A stretch of 36,027 nucleotides of DNA from Asaia bogorensis (GTDB lineage: Bacteria; Pseudomonadota; Alphaproteobacteria; Acetobacterales; Acetobacteraceae). Below, piece after piece: positions 22,127 to 33,452 of the stretch (positions are counted from its first letter, which is position 1; each line of letters opens with the position of its first letter). The notes beneath the pieces were generated by a model. That model saw nothing but the letters and a program-made list of their open reading frames with translations. It did no database searches and was not told the origin of the DNA. The position numbers and the translations under genes are program-made. The DNA lies in the NCBI GenBank assembly GCA_945861095.1, contig CAMATI010000016.1:1-36027 (forward strand), written 5' to 3'.

Positions 22127-23383
22127 ATGCCACCACCCATCACCGCGCTCGCCCGGACCACCATGGCGTATGTGCTGGCCGGCGGCCGCGGGTCGCGCCT
22201 GCGGGAACTGACGGATGTGCGTGCCAAACCCGCCGTATATTTCGGCGGCAAGAGCCGGATCATCGACTTTGCCCTGTCCAACGCGGTGAATTCCGGGATC
22301 AGGCGGATCGGCGTCGCCACCCAGTACAAGGCGCACAGCCTGATCCGCCACCTGAACCGTGGCTGGAACTTCTTCCGCCAGGAACGCAACGAAGGCTTCG
22401 ACATCCTGCCCGCGTCTCAACGCTCCGGCGGCGAATGGTATGCCGGCACCGCCGACGCGGTGTTCCAGAACATCGACATCATCGAGGGTTATGCACCCAG
22501 CCTGATCGTGATCCTGGCCGGCGATCATATCTACAAGATGGATTACGGGCCGATGCTGGCCCAGCATGTCGACCAGGGCGCGGACGTGACGGTGGGCTGC
22601 ATCGTCGTGCCGCGCCATGAAGCCAGCGGCTTCGGCGTGATGGATGTCGATGCCAACGACCGCATCACGTCGTTCGTGGAAAAGCCCGCCGATCCGCCCG
22701 CCATGCACGACCGACCGGACATGTCGCTGGCATCGATGGGCATCTACGTGTTTTCCACCAAATTCCTGATCGAGCAGTTGCGGCGCGATGCCGCCGATCC
22801 ACAATCCAGCCGCGATTTCGGCAAGGACATCATTCCGTATCTCGTACAAAATGGCAAGGCCGTGGCGCATCCGCTGGAACGCTCCTGCCGCCGCTCCGGC
22901 TATGAAAGCGAGGACTACTGGCGCGATGTCGGCACCGTGGACGCCTATTTCGATGCCAATATAGACCTGACCAACGCGCTGCCGGCGCTGGACCTGTACG
23001 ACCACGACTGGCCGATCTGGACCTATGCCGAGATCACCCCACCCGCCAAGTTCGTCCATGACATCGACGGACGACGGGGGGAGGCGATTTCCTCGCTCGT
23101 TTCCGGCGGCTGCATCATCTCTGGCGGCACCGTGCGCAACACGTTGTTGTTCACGAATGTCCGGGTCCACTCCTATGCCCGGGTCGATGGCGGCGTGATC
23201 CTGCCCAACGCCGATATCGGCCGCGGCGCCCGCCTGAGCCGGGTGATCGTCGAAAAGGGCGTCCGCATTCCCCCGGGCCTGATCGTGGGCGAGGACCCCG
23301 TGGAAGATGCGCGCCGCTTCGCCCGCACGGAAAAGGGCGTCTGCCTGATCACCCAGCCCATGATCGATCGCCTGACCGCGTGA
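22127..23383 (+). CDS. glgC: glucose-1-phosphate adenylyltransferase
   Basis: [63 protein letters not shown]; start at internal ATG with AGGAA upstream. Confidence 0.96.
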   Translation: MPPPITALARTTMAYVLAGGRGSRLRELTDVRAKPAVYFGGKSRIIDFALSNAVNSGIRRIGVATQYKAHSLIRHLNRGWNFFRQERNEGFDILPASQRSGGEWYAGTADAVFQNIDIIEGYAPSLIVILAGDHIYKMDYGPMLAQHVDQGADVTVGCIVVPRHEASGFGVMDVDANDRITSFVEKPADPPAMHDRPDMSLASMGIYVFSTKFLIEQLRRDAADPQSSRDFGKDIIPYLVQNGKAVAHPLERSCRRSGYESEDYWRDVGTVDAYFDANIDLTNALPALDLYDHDWPIWTYAEITPPAKFVHDIDGRRGEAISSLVSGGCIISGGTVRNTLLFTNVRVHSYARVDGGVILPNADIGRGARLSRVIVEKGVRIPPGLIVGEDPVEDARRFARTEKGVCLITQPMIDRLTA

Positions 23384-24933
23384 GCACGATCCAGGTCCTG
23401 GCCGTCGCCTCCGAACTCTTTCCCCTGATCAAGACCGGCGGTCTGGCCGATGTCACGGGCGCCCTGCCGTTGGCTCTGGCGGCCGAAGGCGTGCGGACCG
23501 TCACGTTGGTCCCCGGCTATCCGTCCGTGCTGGCAGCATTGCCAACCGCCGAGGTCATCCACCGCATTCCCGACCTGTTCGGCGGCCCCGCTCGGCTGTT
23601 GCACGGAACGGCATCAGGGCTCGAACTGGTGGCGGTGGAGGCCCCGCATTTGTATCAACGCCCCGGGAACCCCTATGTCGGGCCGGACGGACGGGACTGG
23701 TACGACAACGCGGTGCGCTTCGCCGGACTGGCGCGCGCGGCGGTCTCGCTGGCGACTCGCGCGGTGGCAACTGGCCCCGGGACGAATGGCCCCAGGACAA
23801 GTGGTCCTTTGGCGGACTTCGTCCCCGACATCGTGCATGCTCATGACTGGCAGGCCGGCCTGGTCCCGGCGCTGCTCCATTACGGCGGCGGACCACGCCC
23901 CGGCACCGTCATGACCGTGCACAACCTGGCCTTCCAGGGCCTGTTTCCGGCCGACCTGCTGGGTCTGCTGGGACTGCCCCCCACCGCCTGGGCGATCGAC
24001 GGGGTCGAGTTCCATGGATCGATCAGCTACCTGAAGGCCGGCCTCGCCTTGGCCGATCGCATCACCACCGTGTCCCCCACCTACGCGACTGAAATCCGGA
24101 CACCGGATGGCGGCATGGGCCTCGACGGGCTGCTGCGCGCCCGGTCCGGTGTGCTGCATGGCATCCTCAACGGCATCGACGATCAGGTCTGGAATCCGGC
24201 CGCGGACACGCTGATCGCGGCGCCCTTCGACATCCGCCGTATCGCCCGACGCGCCGTCAACAAGCAGACCGTGCAGGACCGCTTCGGCCTGACCCGCGCG
24301 CCCGGCACGTTGCTGCTGGGGGTCATCAGTCGGCTGACCTGGCAGAAGGGGCTCGATCTGCTGCTGGACGAACTCGCGCCCATCCTGGATCTCGGGGTCC
24401 AGCTTGCCGTGCTCGGCACCGGCGACGCGGCGATGGAGGCCCGGTTTACCGCCGCCGCCGCCACCCATCCCGGGCAGGTCGGCTGCGTGATCGGCTATGA
24501 CGAAGGACTGGCGCATCAGATGCAGGCCGGGATCGACGCCCTGCTGGTCCCGTCCCGCTTCGAGCCATGCGGCCTGACCCAGCTTTGCGCGCTGCGCTAT
24601 GGCGCCCTGCCGGTGGTGGCGCGGGTCGGCGGTCTGGCCGACACCGTCATCGATGCGAACGAGGCGGCGCTTGCCGCCGGCATCGCCACCGGCATCCAGT
24701 TCTCGTCCGGCATGCTGCTGCCCGCCATCGAGCGCGCGGTGGCGCTGTGGCGAGACCCCGACATGTGGACCCGCATGCGCCGCAACGCCATGCGCGCCGA
24801 CGTGTCCTGGCGCCGGCCGGCGGCGCATTACGCCAGCCTGTATCGCGATCTGATCGCCCAACGGGGTGCCGAAAGGGGCGCCGGACAGGGTGTCGGCCCG
24901 GATGCCAAACAGGGTATCGGACGCGATATATGA
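23380..24933 (+). CDS. glgA: glycogen synthase (GT5)
   Basis: [95 protein letters not shown]. Confidence 0.96.
   Translation: MSTIQVLAVASELFPLIKTGGLADVTGALPLALAAEGVRTVTLVPGYPSVLAALPTAEVIHRIPDLFGGPARLLHGTASGLELVAVEAPHLYQRPGNPYVGPDGRDWYDNAVRFAGLARAAVSLATRAVATGPGTNGPRTSGPLADFVPDIVHAHDWQAGLVPALLHYGGGPRPGTVMTVHNLAFQGLFPADLLGLLGLPPTAWAIDGVEFHGSISYLKAGLALADRITTVSPTYATEIRTPDGGMGLDGLLRARSGVLHGILNGIDDQVWNPAADTLIAAPFDIRRIARRAVNKQTVQDRFGLTRAPGTLLLGVISRLTWQKGLDLLLDELAPILDLGVQLAVLGTGDAAMEARFTAAAATHPGQVGCVIGYDEGLAHQMQAGIDALLVPSRFEPCGLTQLCALRYGALPVVARVGGLADTVIDANEAALAAGIATGIQFSSGMLLPAIERAVALWRDPDMWTRMRRNAMRADVSWRRPAAHYASLYRDLIAQRGAERGAGQGVGPDAKQGIGRDI
23773..23802 (+). repeat. in-frame 15-bp imperfect tandem duplication in glgA ([10 protein letters not shown])
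   Basis: ggccccgggacgaat followed by ggccccaggacaagt. Confidence 0.75.
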
Positions 24934-27900
24934 CCGGCTTCGCTGTCGCGGAAGGATGGCCGGAACCGCTTGGCGCCTCGGTCGATCCAACGGGGTTGAA
25001 TGTCGCGGTCGTCTCCACCCAGGCCAGCGCCATCGCGGTCTCGGTCTATGATGCGACCGACCGTGAAATCGCTCGTCTGCCGCTTCCGGGCCGCACCGGT
25101 GATGTCTTCCATGGCCATATCGCCGGACTGGGAGTCGGCACGCGGTATGGATTGCGGGCGTTCGGCCCTTGGGACAAGGCGCGCGGCCATTGGTTCAACC
25201 CGGCCAAACTGCTGGTCGATCCCTACGCGACGGCGCTGGACCGCCCGTTCCGGCTGCATCCGTCGCTGTTTGACGGGGACACGCCCGACCCCACCGACAC
25301 CGCGCCGTTCGTCCCGAAAGCCATCGTCGAGGCCGATTCGCCACCGCTCCCGCCGCCTCCCCGGTTCGACTGGGATCGACAGGTCGTCCAGGAACTGCAT
25401 GTGCGCGGCTTCACCATGCGCCACCCGGCGATTCCCCCGGCCCTGCGCGGCACCTTCGCCGGCCTCGCGCATCCGGCCGCGATCGCGCATCTGACCGGCC
25501 TGGGCATCACCGCGGTGGAGTTGCTGCCCGTCGCCGCCTGGGTCGATGAACGCCATTTGCCGCCCTTGGGGCTGACCAATTACTGGGGCTACAACCCGAT
25601 CGGTTTCCTGGCCCCCGACCCCAGGCTCGCCCCGGGCGGATGGACAGAGATCCGCGCCGCCGTCGATGCCCTGCACGCGGCCGGCATCGCCGTCATCCTC
25701 GATGTCGTGCTCAACCACACCGGCGAGAGCGACGCGTTCGGCCCCACATTGTCCCTGCGCGGGCTGGACGACGCGCTGTACTACCGCCGGACCGGCGACG
25801 ACCCGCCGCGTTACGTCAACGACACCGGCTGCGGGCACACCTTGGCGCTGGACCGGCCCTGGGTCTGGCGGCTGGCCCTGGACGCGTTGCGCCATTGGGC
25901 CATGCGCACCGGCGTGGACGGGTTCCGTCTGGACCTAGCCACCATTCTGGGACGCCGCGACACCGGCTTCGATCCAGCCGCCTCGCTGCTGGCCGCCATC
26001 GCCGCCGATCCCGTGCTGTCGGGCCGCGTGATCATCGCCGAACCCTGGGATATCGGCCCCGGCGGCTATCAACTGGGCGCGTTTCCCGCCGCCTGGGGCG
26101 AGTGGAACGACCGCTATCGCGACACCGTCCGCCGGTTCTGGCGCGGCGATCCCGGGATGCTGGGCGCGCTTGCCACGCGCTTCGCGGGGTCCGCCGATGT
26201 CTTCGCGTCGCGGCATCGTCCACTGACGCGGGGCATCAATTTCATCACCGCGCATGACGGGTTCACCCTGGCCGACCTCGTCGCCCACGCCCACAAGCAC
26301 AACACCGCCAACGGCGAGGAAAACCGCGACGGCACCGATGAGAACTTCAGTTGGAACCACGGCGTCGAGGGGCCAACCACCGACCCCGCGATCCGGAGCG
26401 CCCGTGCCCGCGACATCCGCGCCTTGCTGGCCACCTTGCTGTTGTCTCGGGGTACGCCGATGCTGTCGATGGGCGACGCGTGCGGGCGGACCCAAGGCGG
26501 CAACAACAACGCCTACGCGCAGGACAACGAGACGGCCTGGTTCGATTGGGCTTGTCTCGACACGGGCCTGCGGGATTTCACCACCCGCCTGATCGCGCTG
26601 CGCCGGTCGCTGCCCTGCCTGCGCGGTCCGCGGCCGCTGACCGGCGGGCCGGTGGACGAAACCTCGATCCCCGATGTCACCTGGCTGTCGCAAGACGCGC
26701 ATCCCATGGCCGACGCCGATTGGTGGGACAGCGAGCGTCGGACCCTGGTGGCGATGCTGCATGGCGCCGATCCGGGTGGGGACGGTTCCGATGGAACCTG
26801 TGCGGATGCGGCCGATCCGGGCGGGGCCAGACCGAACGGGGACACGGTGCTGGTGGTTCTGCACGCCGGTCGAGAGCCGGTCAGCCTCACCCTGCCCCCG
26901 CCACCGGCCGGGTCGCACTGGCGCGTGGCGATCGACACGGCCGAACCGGACCGGACCGGCGCTCTGGACGGCACCATCGCCGTCGCCGCCCGTTCGGTCC
27001 TGTTGCTTCGCGCCCACCCCACGCCGGCCACCGAACGCCGATCCGGTGTGTCCTCGGACGCGCTGGAGCACCTGGCCGCCAAGGCGGGCATCGCGGCATC
27101 CTGGTGGGACCTGTCCGGACAGGAGCATCGGACCGGCGACGACACCAAGCGGGCCTTGTTGACATCGATGCATCTGCCGTGCGCCACGTTGGACGATTGG
27201 CGCGACAGTCTGCATCGACTGACCGCGCCACGGCCGCTTCCGGTGGCGCTGACCACGATCGTGGGCCAACCCATCCAGGTGCCGATCGGCCCGCTGCACC
27301 GCCCCACCTGGGTCACGCTGCGGGCGGAAGACGGGACCATCATCCGCTTCCCGACCTCCAAAATCCCGAGGGGCGGCGGCGCGCTGACCTTGCCGCCTCC
27401 GCCGATGGGACGCCACCAACTGACCCTGGACGACGACACGGCAGCGACCTGCCACCTGACCGTGGCGCCGGCGCGCTGCCATCTGCCGGATGAACTCGCG
27501 GCCGGACAGCGCCGGTTCGGCATCGCCGCGCATCTCTATACGTTGCGAGGCCAGCAGGATCAGGGCATCGGCGATTTCTCCACCCTGGCCGAACTGGGCG
27601 AGGCCGCCGCGCGGGCGGGGGCGGCGGTGGTCGGGATCAATCCGCTGCATGCCCTGTTTCCCGGCGACCGGTCCCGCGCCAGCCCCTATCACCCATCTCA
27701 TCGCGGCTTTCTCGACCCGATCTACATCGACATCGCCGCCCTGCTCGGCGTCGCCCCCGGCGCGTTCGCGGCCCTGTCGGACCCCACCATGGTGGACTAT
27801 CCCGCCGTCTGGTCCGTGAAACAGCGCGCGCTGGAAGCCGCGTTCGCCGCCGGCGGCGCCGACGATCCCGCCCTGGATGCATTCGTCGCGGCGGGCGGTG

Positions 27901-29111
27901 ATGCTCTGCGCGATTTCGCCCGCTTCGAGGCCATCGCCGCCCACCGCGGCAACACGCATTGGCGGACCTGGCCCGCATCCCTGCGCCATCCCACGTCCCC
28001 CTGCGTCGCCGCCTTCGCCGACCGGCACGCCCGCGCCATCCGTTTTGTCTGCTACATGCAGATGCTGGCCGACCGGCAATTGGGCCAGGCAGCGGCGCGA
28101 TCCGCATCCGCCGGCCTGTCGATCGGGCTTTACCGGGACCTCGCGGTCGGTTGCGCACCCGATGGGGCCGAAGCCTGGGCCTGTCAGGACATGATGCTCG
28201 ATGGCGTGTCGGTGGGCGCGCCACCCGATCCCTTCGCCGCCGCCGGCCAGGTCTGGGGTCTGCCGCCGCCCGATCCGCTGGCAATGGCGCGCGACGGGTT
28301 CGCCGGGTTCGCCGCCCTGATAGCGGCCAATCTGCGCCACGCCGGCGCGTTGCGGATCGACCATGTGCTGGGCCTGCGCCGGTTGTTTCTGGTCCCCGAG
28401 GGCGCGCGCGGCTCCGATGGCACCTACCTCGATTTTCCCTTCCACCATCTGCTGGGCCAACTGACCCTGGCAAGCGTCCGCGCCCGCTGCCTGATCGTGG
28501 GGGAGGACCTGGGCACCGTCCCCGACGGCATCCGCGACCGCCTGAACGAGGCCCGGGTCCTGTCCTATCGCGTGTTGTGGTTCGAGCGGGACGGACCAAC
28601 CTTCCGTCCCCCCGCGACGTGGCCTGCCTTGGCGGCTGCCTGCGTGTCCACCCACGACCTGCCGACCCTGGCAGGCTGGTGGAACGGCGCCGACATCGCC
28701 GAACAGCGGGATCTGGGCTTCCTGGACAACCAAACGGTCGCAACCGCCCGCCAGGAGCGCCAGACCGAAAAAGCAGCCCTGGTCGCCTTTGCGCGCGCGG
28801 AGGGCGTGGCGGACGGTGCCGCCACTCTCGACGCAACCGACCCACCTGACGCCGCCATGCATGCCCTGATCGCCGCCACACCCTGCGTTCTGGCCCTGGT
28901 GCAGGCCGACGACCTGGCGAGCGAGCCAATTGGCGTCAATCTTCCCGGCACGGACACGGAGCGCCCCAACTGGCGCCGCCGCCTTCGGATGCCCGTGGCG
29001 GCGCTGTTCGGCTCCCCGGACACATCACCGGCCTTGACCGCCATGCGTTCGGCCGGTCGTGCCAACGGGCCGGCGTGGGTCAAACCACCCGACGGAACCA
29101 AGGACCCATAG
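24930..29111 (+). CDS. fused glycogen debranching enzyme GlgX - 4-alpha-glucanotransferase MalQ (about 1393 aa)
   Basis: GlgX part: [79 protein letters not shown]; MalQ part: [65 protein letters not shown]. One uninterrupted frame; ATGA overlap with the glgA stop. Confidence 0.93.
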   Translation: MTGFAVAEGWPEPLGASVDPTGLNVAVVSTQASAIAVSVYDATDREIARLPLPGRTGDVFHGHIAGLGVGTRYGLRAFGPWDKARGHWFNPAKLLVDPYATALDRPFRLHPSLFDGDTPDPTDTAPFVPKAIVEADSPPLPPPPRFDWDRQVVQELHVRGFTMRHPAIPPALRGTFAGLAHPAAIAHLTGLGITAVELLPVAAWVDERHLPPLGLTNYWGYNPIGFLAPDPRLAPGGWTEIRAAVDALHAAGIAVILDVVLNHTGESDAFGPTLSLRGLDDALYYRRTGDDPPRYVNDTGCGHTLALDRPWVWRLALDALRHWAMRTGVDGFRLDLATILGRRDTGFDPAASLLAAIAADPVLSGRVIIAEPWDIGPGGYQLGAFPAAWGEWNDRYRDTVRRFWRGDPGMLGALATRFAGSADVFASRHRPLTRGINFITAHDGFTLADLVAHAHKHNTANGEENRDGTDENFSWNHGVEGPTTDPAIRSARARDIRALLATLLLSRGTPMLSMGDACGRTQGGNNNAYAQDNETAWFDWACLDTGLRDFTTRLIALRRSLPCLRGPRPLTGGPVDETSIPDVTWLSQDAHPMADADWWDSERRTLVAMLHGADPGGDGSDGTCADAADPGGARPNGDTVLVVLHAGREPVSLTLPPPPAGSHWRVAIDTAEPDRTGALDGTIAVAARSVLLLRAHPTPATERRSGVSSDALEHLAAKAGIAASWWDLSGQEHRTGDDTKRALLTSMHLPCATLDDWRDSLHRLTAPRPLPVALTTIVGQPIQVPIGPLHRPTWVTLRAEDGTIIRFPTSKIPRGGGALTLPPPPMGRHQLTLDDDTAATCHLTVAPARCHLPDELAAGQRRFGIAAHLYTLRGQQDQGIGDFSTLAELGEAAARAGAAVVGINPLHALFPGDRSRASPYHPSHRGFLDPIYIDIAALLGVAPGAFAALSDPTMVDYPAVWSVKQRALEAAFAAGGADDPALDAFVAAGGDALRDFARFEAIAAHRGNTHWRTWPASLRHPTSPCVAAFADRHARAIRFVCYMQMLADRQLGQAAARSASAGLSIGLYRDLAVGCAPDGAEAWACQDMMLDGVSVGAPPDPFAAAGQVWGLPPPDPLAMARDGFAGFAALIAANLRHAGALRIDHVLGLRRLFLVPEGARGSDGTYLDFPFHHLLGQLTLASVRARCLIVGEDLGTVPDGIRDRLNEARVLSYRVLWFERDGPTFRPPATWPALAAACVSTHDLPTLAGWWNGADIAEQRDLGFLDNQTVATARQERQTEKAALVAFARAEGVADGAATLDATDPPDAAMHALIAATPCVLALVQADDLASEPIGVNLPGTDTERPNWRRRLRMPVAALFGSPDTSPALTAMRSAGRANGPAWVKPPDGTKDP

Positions 29112-29369
29112 GCGTCGCCCCCGTCATTGCTGGACTTGATCCCCCAACCCGCCCCCAGCCGTCAAAACGGGCGGTACCCGGTCATCGCCGCGGTCGGATG
29201 CGACAACAGGATACGTGGCCTTGATGTCAAACAATCGCTCTCCACCCAGGGTGGCGCCGAACCAGGACCGTGACAGACCAATCGCCAAACACGGGTCCGG
29301 CGCTCGTGGGCCTGTCCCCGACGCGACGATGCCCTATTGTGGTCCCGGGCGTACAGGAAAGAGACACGC

Positions 29370-30233
29370 ATGAGCGATCCAGTCGCGGCGGTGACCGAGG
29401 CAGAGGCAACCGGCGAGATCGCGGCGATCTTCGCCGACATTCGCGCGGTCTACGGCGTCAGCGTCGTCAACCTCGTCTGGCGGCATCTGGCGACGATTCC
29501 GGGCGCGCTGCCCTGGGCCTGGGGCACGCTGCGCCCGCTTTATGTCGCGGGCATTATCGCCGAGGAAGCCGACGCCCTGCGGGCCGAGCGCAGGCTGCCA
29601 GTCATTCCGCCGGTGCCAGCCGAGGTTTTCGCCGCCGTCGGGCTTGGCCGGGACGACCTGGACCGGATCGGCACCGTGCTGGACGCCTATGAACGGACCA
29701 ATCCGATGGCGCTCGTGGCGCTTTCGGTGCTGGAGCGGCATCTGACCGATCCACCCGAACCAACCGCCCGTGCTCGCCCCCGGATAACGCCAATCCGGCA
29801 GGCGGATGCCGAACTGAACCTGCCGCCGCTGTTGCGGCTGGACCAGATGGCGCCGACGACCGCGGCGCTCGTCCCACGATTGAACCGGATCGGCGCGGTT
29901 GGGACCGATCCCGTGCTGGCCAGCATGTATCGCAACCTGGCGCACTGGCCGGCCTATCTGGGGCTGGCGTGGACGCTTCTGGCGCCGTTGGACGCGGAGG
30001 GGCGGCTGTCCGCGGCCATCGCCGATACGCTCGCCACCGCACGGATGCGCGCCCAGGCGATGGCCGAACGCGAACCGGCGCCGCTGGCGGCCTTGCCGGC
30101 GCAGCAGCGCCCGGACGTCGCGGCGGCGATCGCGCGTTTCACCGGCGATGCGATCTGCCGCATGGCGGTGATTTGCGGCATCCTGCGCGGCGCGGGCACC
30201 GGTGCCGGACTGCCCGTTGCTACGTCGTTCTAA
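29370..30233 (+). CDS. DehI-like (halocarboxylic acid dehalogenase family) protein
   Basis: EAEATGEIAAIFADIRAVYGVSVVNLVWRHLATIPGALPWAWGTLRPLY and a related second half (NLPPLLRLDQM...VLASMYRNLAHWPAYLGLAWTLLAPL); start at internal ATG of ORF 29337..30233. Confidence 0.65.
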   Translation: MSDPVAAVTEAEATGEIAAIFADIRAVYGVSVVNLVWRHLATIPGALPWAWGTLRPLYVAGIIAEEADALRAERRLPVIPPVPAEVFAAVGLGRDDLDRIGTVLDAYERTNPMALVALSVLERHLTDPPEPTARARPRITPIRQADAELNLPPLLRLDQMAPTTAALVPRLNRIGAVGTDPVLASMYRNLAHWPAYLGLAWTLLAPLDAEGRLSAAIADTLATARMRAQAMAEREPAPLAALPAQQRPDVAAAIARFTGDAICRMAVICGILRGAGTGAGLPVATSF

Positions 30234-30234
30234 G

Positions 30235-30393
30235 TGTCTGTCCGGAAACATAGTGTGCCTTTTCAGCGGGCTCCCATGAGGCGGCTGGCAGGCGCGGCCT
30301 CGAAAGCGATGAGGGGCCATCGATGAGGGGCCGCAACGCACCAGACGCCCATCGTAGCCCACTGAAAAGGTGCATTCCGTTTCCGGACAGACA
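30235..30393. mobile_element. 159-bp MITE-like palindromic element, copy 2 (DehI-like/cupin junction)
   Basis: First 38 bp identical to copy 1; TIRs TGTCTGTCCGGAAAC.../...GTTTCCGGACAGACA; possible CTAA direct repeat at the flanks. Confidence 0.9.
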
Positions 30394-30417
30394 CTAAAGA
30401 CCGACAGGAGGACATCG

Positions 30418-31105
30418 ATGCACTTGAACGCGGATTTCAGTCAACGCGCGGCAGTCCATGCGGGCAGCCTGGATTGGGTGCCATCCCCCATGGCGGGCGT
30501 GCATCGGCGCATGCTCGACCGGATCGGCGCGGAAGTGGCGCGCGCCACGTCCATCGTCCGCTACGCACCCGCCAGCCACTTCTCCCCGCATGTTCACGAT
30601 GGCGGCGAGGAGTTCCTGGTCCTGGACGGCGTGTTCCAGGATGAACATGGCGACTATCCCGTCGGCAGCTATGTCCGCAACCCGCCGACCTCGCGCCACA
30701 CGCCAGGGTCGGCCGCGGGCTGCACCATTTTCGTGAAACTCTGGCAGTTCGATCCGGCGGACCGGACGCCGGTCCGGTTGGCGACCGACCGGGCGGCGTT
30801 CGCGCCGGATCCGGACCGACAATCCGTATCCGTCCTGCCGCTGTTCAAGGATGGGGTGGAAGACGTTCGGCTGGAAGAATGGGCACCCCGGACGCGGGTG
30901 CAGATCGCGGCGCCCGGCGGGCTGGAGTTGCTGGTTCTGGCGGGGTCATTCGACGTGGACGGCGAGCCTTTCGTGGCACAGTCCTGGCTGCGCCTGCCGC
31001 CGGGATCGGTGTTCGTCGGCGAGTCCGGTCCATCCGGCTGCCGGGTCTGGACGAAATCCGGTCACCTCACCGCCATGCCCGCCCCCCCCCGGACCAGGCC
31101 GATAG
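30418..31105 (+). CDS. cupin domain protein (ChrR-like cupin); 3' end uncertain because of a C9 tract (ORF as given runs to 31365)
   Basis: HFSPHVHDGGEEFLVLDGVFQDEHGDYPVGSYVRNPPTSRHTPGSAAGCTIFVKLWQF; AGGAGG upstream of ATG; end shown assumes loss of one C in 31082-31090. Confidence 0.75.
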
Positions 31106-32247
31106 CCCCGCGCTCGGCCTATCGCTGCGTAATGATCGAAAAACGTGCGATAATCACCTTGCGATACTTCGAAACCGGCGAGCGGATACTGATTGGCATA
31201 CCACCTTGCATCGAATGGCGTGGGAAGGCGTCCTTCCTGGATGCCGTTCACACCGTAATGATATCGCGCGAAGGAGCGTCGCTGCGATTCGGCGACCGCG
31301 GCCACGTCGGGATAGGTTCGCAGGTAATAGTCTTCGTCGAATGTTTCGAGCAGATCCTCCTTTGACGGCGCGAACCGCGGCGCTTCGTCGATCTGTCGCC
31401 GCAACACATCATGCGACACCTGCCGCCAGTACGGCGCGATCCGCCGATGCGGTGCCGCATGTTGTTCGAACGGCACCGCATAGTTGATCGGAAACAAGGT
31501 GAACTTGAACCGTTTGTCGCCGAACGGCAGCAGAAACACATCCGGCATCTGCAACGGATTGAACAGGCCGTTGACCGCCATGTAGATATTCTCCAGATCA
31601 CGCGACAACCATGCCGCCACCCACATATAGGTAGAAACACCAACAACGACATTTTTCGACTGGCGGATCGTCTCGAAATCGACCAGAGGATCGTCCTGCG
31701 GATCGCGATACAGGGCGTCGGGGAACGCCGCCCGGATACGGTCCATATAGTAATTCGGGAAGGTCTGCCCAATGAAGACCGGCGTCAGGCCGGTCATGTC
31801 CACGATATCGCGGTAAAATTCGACCGGGGTCAGAACGTAATCGGGATGCGGCGCGTCGAGGATGTCTTCCGCGCGGATCGGGCAGACCAGATACTCCGGT
31901 CCATAGCCCATGTTCCTGCCGAAGGGCGACACGAACACGTCGTGATAGCGTTCCGCCGGCAGTAGATTTTCCATTCTCTGCCCAAACCCCCGCCATTCGA
32001 CCCGCGCGATCTCCCCCGACAGCATCCTTGCCGCGAGGTCCGGCAGATCGATATGCTGATCGCGGGTTTCGCGGACGATGGTCCCCGGGGTGTCGAACGG
32101 CGGGTGATCGATCTTCCAGCCCGGTATGCTGATGTTCGAAATCCGGCAGCCGGGCACCATATCCGCGAATTTCAGCGCGACCATGTATTCGATCATCAGG
32201 TTGCCCATCCGTCCCAACGGGGTCAGATGAAAGACGGGGTCGGCCAT
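30946..32247 (-). CDS. glycosyltransferase-like / polysaccharide-related protein with C-terminal FDxxYY..YPD..HY..G..EGR repeats; 3' end uncertain (a one-base shift at the G9 tract would stop at 31062)
   Basis: N-terminal FHLTPLGRMGNLMIEYMVALKFADMVPG; C-terminal FDEDYYLRTYPDVAAV...RYHYGVNGIQEGRLPTPFDARWYANQYPLAGFEVSQGDYRTFFDHYAAIGRARGYRPG. Confidence 0.65.
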   Translation of the reverse strand: MADPVFHLTPLGRMGNLMIEYMVALKFADMVPGCRISNISIPGWKIDHPPFDTPGTIVRETRDQHIDLPDLAARMLSGEIARVEWRGFGQRMENLLPAERYHDVFVSPFGRNMGYGPEYLVCPIRAEDILDAPHPDYVLTPVEFYRDIVDMTGLTPVFIGQTFPNYYMDRIRAAFPDALYRDPQDDPLVDFETIRQSKNVVVGVSTYMWVAAWLSRDLENIYMAVNGLFNPLQMPDVFLLPFGDKRFKFTLFPINYAVPFEQHAAPHRRIAPYWRQVSHDVLRRQIDEAPRFAPSKEDLLETFDEDYYLRTYPDVAAVAESQRRSFARYHYGVNGIQEGRLPTPFDARWYANQYPLAGFEVSQGDYRTFFDHYAAIGRARGYRPGPGGGGHGGEVTGFRPDPAAGWTGLADEHRSRRQAQPGLCHERLAVHVE

Positions 32248-32402
32248 TCCTGCACGCTCCATCGCTCTGGCGTGCAAAACCCATAATCGGTTCCGAGACC
32301 TGTGTCATTCCCGGCGGATCGGACCGTCATTCGCAGCCCCCCACGCCACGCCCGCGAATCCGTGCTACACGCGATGCCACAGAATCCAAACGGAGGGACC
32401 AA

Positions 32403-33398
32403 ATGCGTCGACGGAAGTTTCTGAAGCTGGGGGCCGGCGCCGGCCTGGCCGGTGCTTCGCTTGCAACCTTGCCGCCCCTGGCCGCCCCCGCCATTGCCCA
32501 GACCAAGGCCTGGCCGAATAAGCCTGTGAAGGTGATCGTGCCGTTCGCGGCCGGCGGCGGCACCGACATCGTCGCCCGTCCCTGGTGCGACAAGCTCAGC
32601 CAGATTTTCGGTCAGCAATTCGTGATCGAGAACCGGGGTGGAGCCAGCGGCATGATCGGCACGGAAGCCGCTGCCCGGTCGGCCGGCGATGGCTACACGA
32701 TGCTGATTTCGTCCAGCACGACGACGGTCAACCTGCCGCTGCTGCGCCCCGTGTCCTACGATCCGAAATCGTTGGAGCCGATCGCGCGCCTCGGTGATGC
32801 CGTGACCGGCTTTGCCATCCATCCCGCCGTCGGCGTCAAGACGTTCCCGGAATTGATCGAGTATTGCAAGAAAAACCCCGGCAAGCTGGCCTTCGGATCG
32901 TCCGGACCCGGCACCGGGCCGCATCTTCGCTATGAGATGCTGAGATACCGCACCGGCGTCGACATTCTGCACGTTCCGTATCGCGGCGGCGCCGACAGCC
33001 TGACCGATCTTCTGTCCAACAACGTGCAGTTGATGAACGAGCCGGTGACCACCGTGCATGTCAAGGCGGGTAAACTCATCCTGCTGAACATCAATCATTC
33101 CGAGCGCAGCGTCGAATTCCCCGACATTCCGACCCTGACCGAGCTGGGCTATCCGAATTCCGACGTGCCGATCTGGATCAGCCTGTGGTGTCCGGCCGGA
33201 ACGCCGCTGGAGATCAAGCAGCGCCTGAACGAGGAAATCGTCAAAGCGTCGAAAACGCCGGAGATGAAGACGAAGATTCAAATGGCCGGATCCGCCACCG
33301 TGATCCAATCCCTGCCGGAACTGGAAGCATTCCGGGACGCGGATCGGAATCTGATGGCGGAACTGATCAAGGCCGCGAATATCAAGCTGGATTTGTAA
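32403..33398 (+). CDS. tripartite tricarboxylate transporter substrate-binding protein (Bug/TctC family), Tat-like signal
   Basis: MRRRKFLKLGAGAGLAGAS signal; WPNKPVKVIVPFAAGGGTDIVARPWCDKLSQIFGQQFVIENRGGASGMIGTEAAARSAGDGYTML. Confidence 0.93.
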   Translation: MRRRKFLKLGAGAGLAGASLATLPPLAAPAIAQTKAWPNKPVKVIVPFAAGGGTDIVARPWCDKLSQIFGQQFVIENRGGASGMIGTEAAARSAGDGYTMLISSSTTTVNLPLLRPVSYDPKSLEPIARLGDAVTGFAIHPAVGVKTFPELIEYCKKNPGKLAFGSSGPGTGPHLRYEMLRYRTGVDILHVPYRGGADSLTDLLSNNVQLMNEPVTTVHVKAGKLILLNINHSERSVEFPDIPTLTELGYPNSDVPIWISLWCPAGTPLEIKQRLNEEIVKASKTPEMKTKIQMAGSATVIQSLPELEAFRDADRNLMAELIKAANIKLDL

Positions 33399-33452
33399 CC
33401 CGGCGAATACCCTCGGCGGCCCCCCCGACCGCCGAGGCTTCCCGTTCGGCGG

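Noticed and set aside
25935-28862. 975-aa minus-strand ORF opposite glgX::malQ
   Set aside because: Shadow ORF: low-complexity G/R/Q/H-rich translation with no recognisable motif, on the antisense of a clearly conserved gene in very high-GC DNA.
31106-31365. C-terminal extension of the cupin ORF
   Set aside because: It is antisense to the well-supported C-terminal repeats of the minus-strand glycosyltransferase-like gene; best explained by the C9 tract shifting the frame past a TAG.
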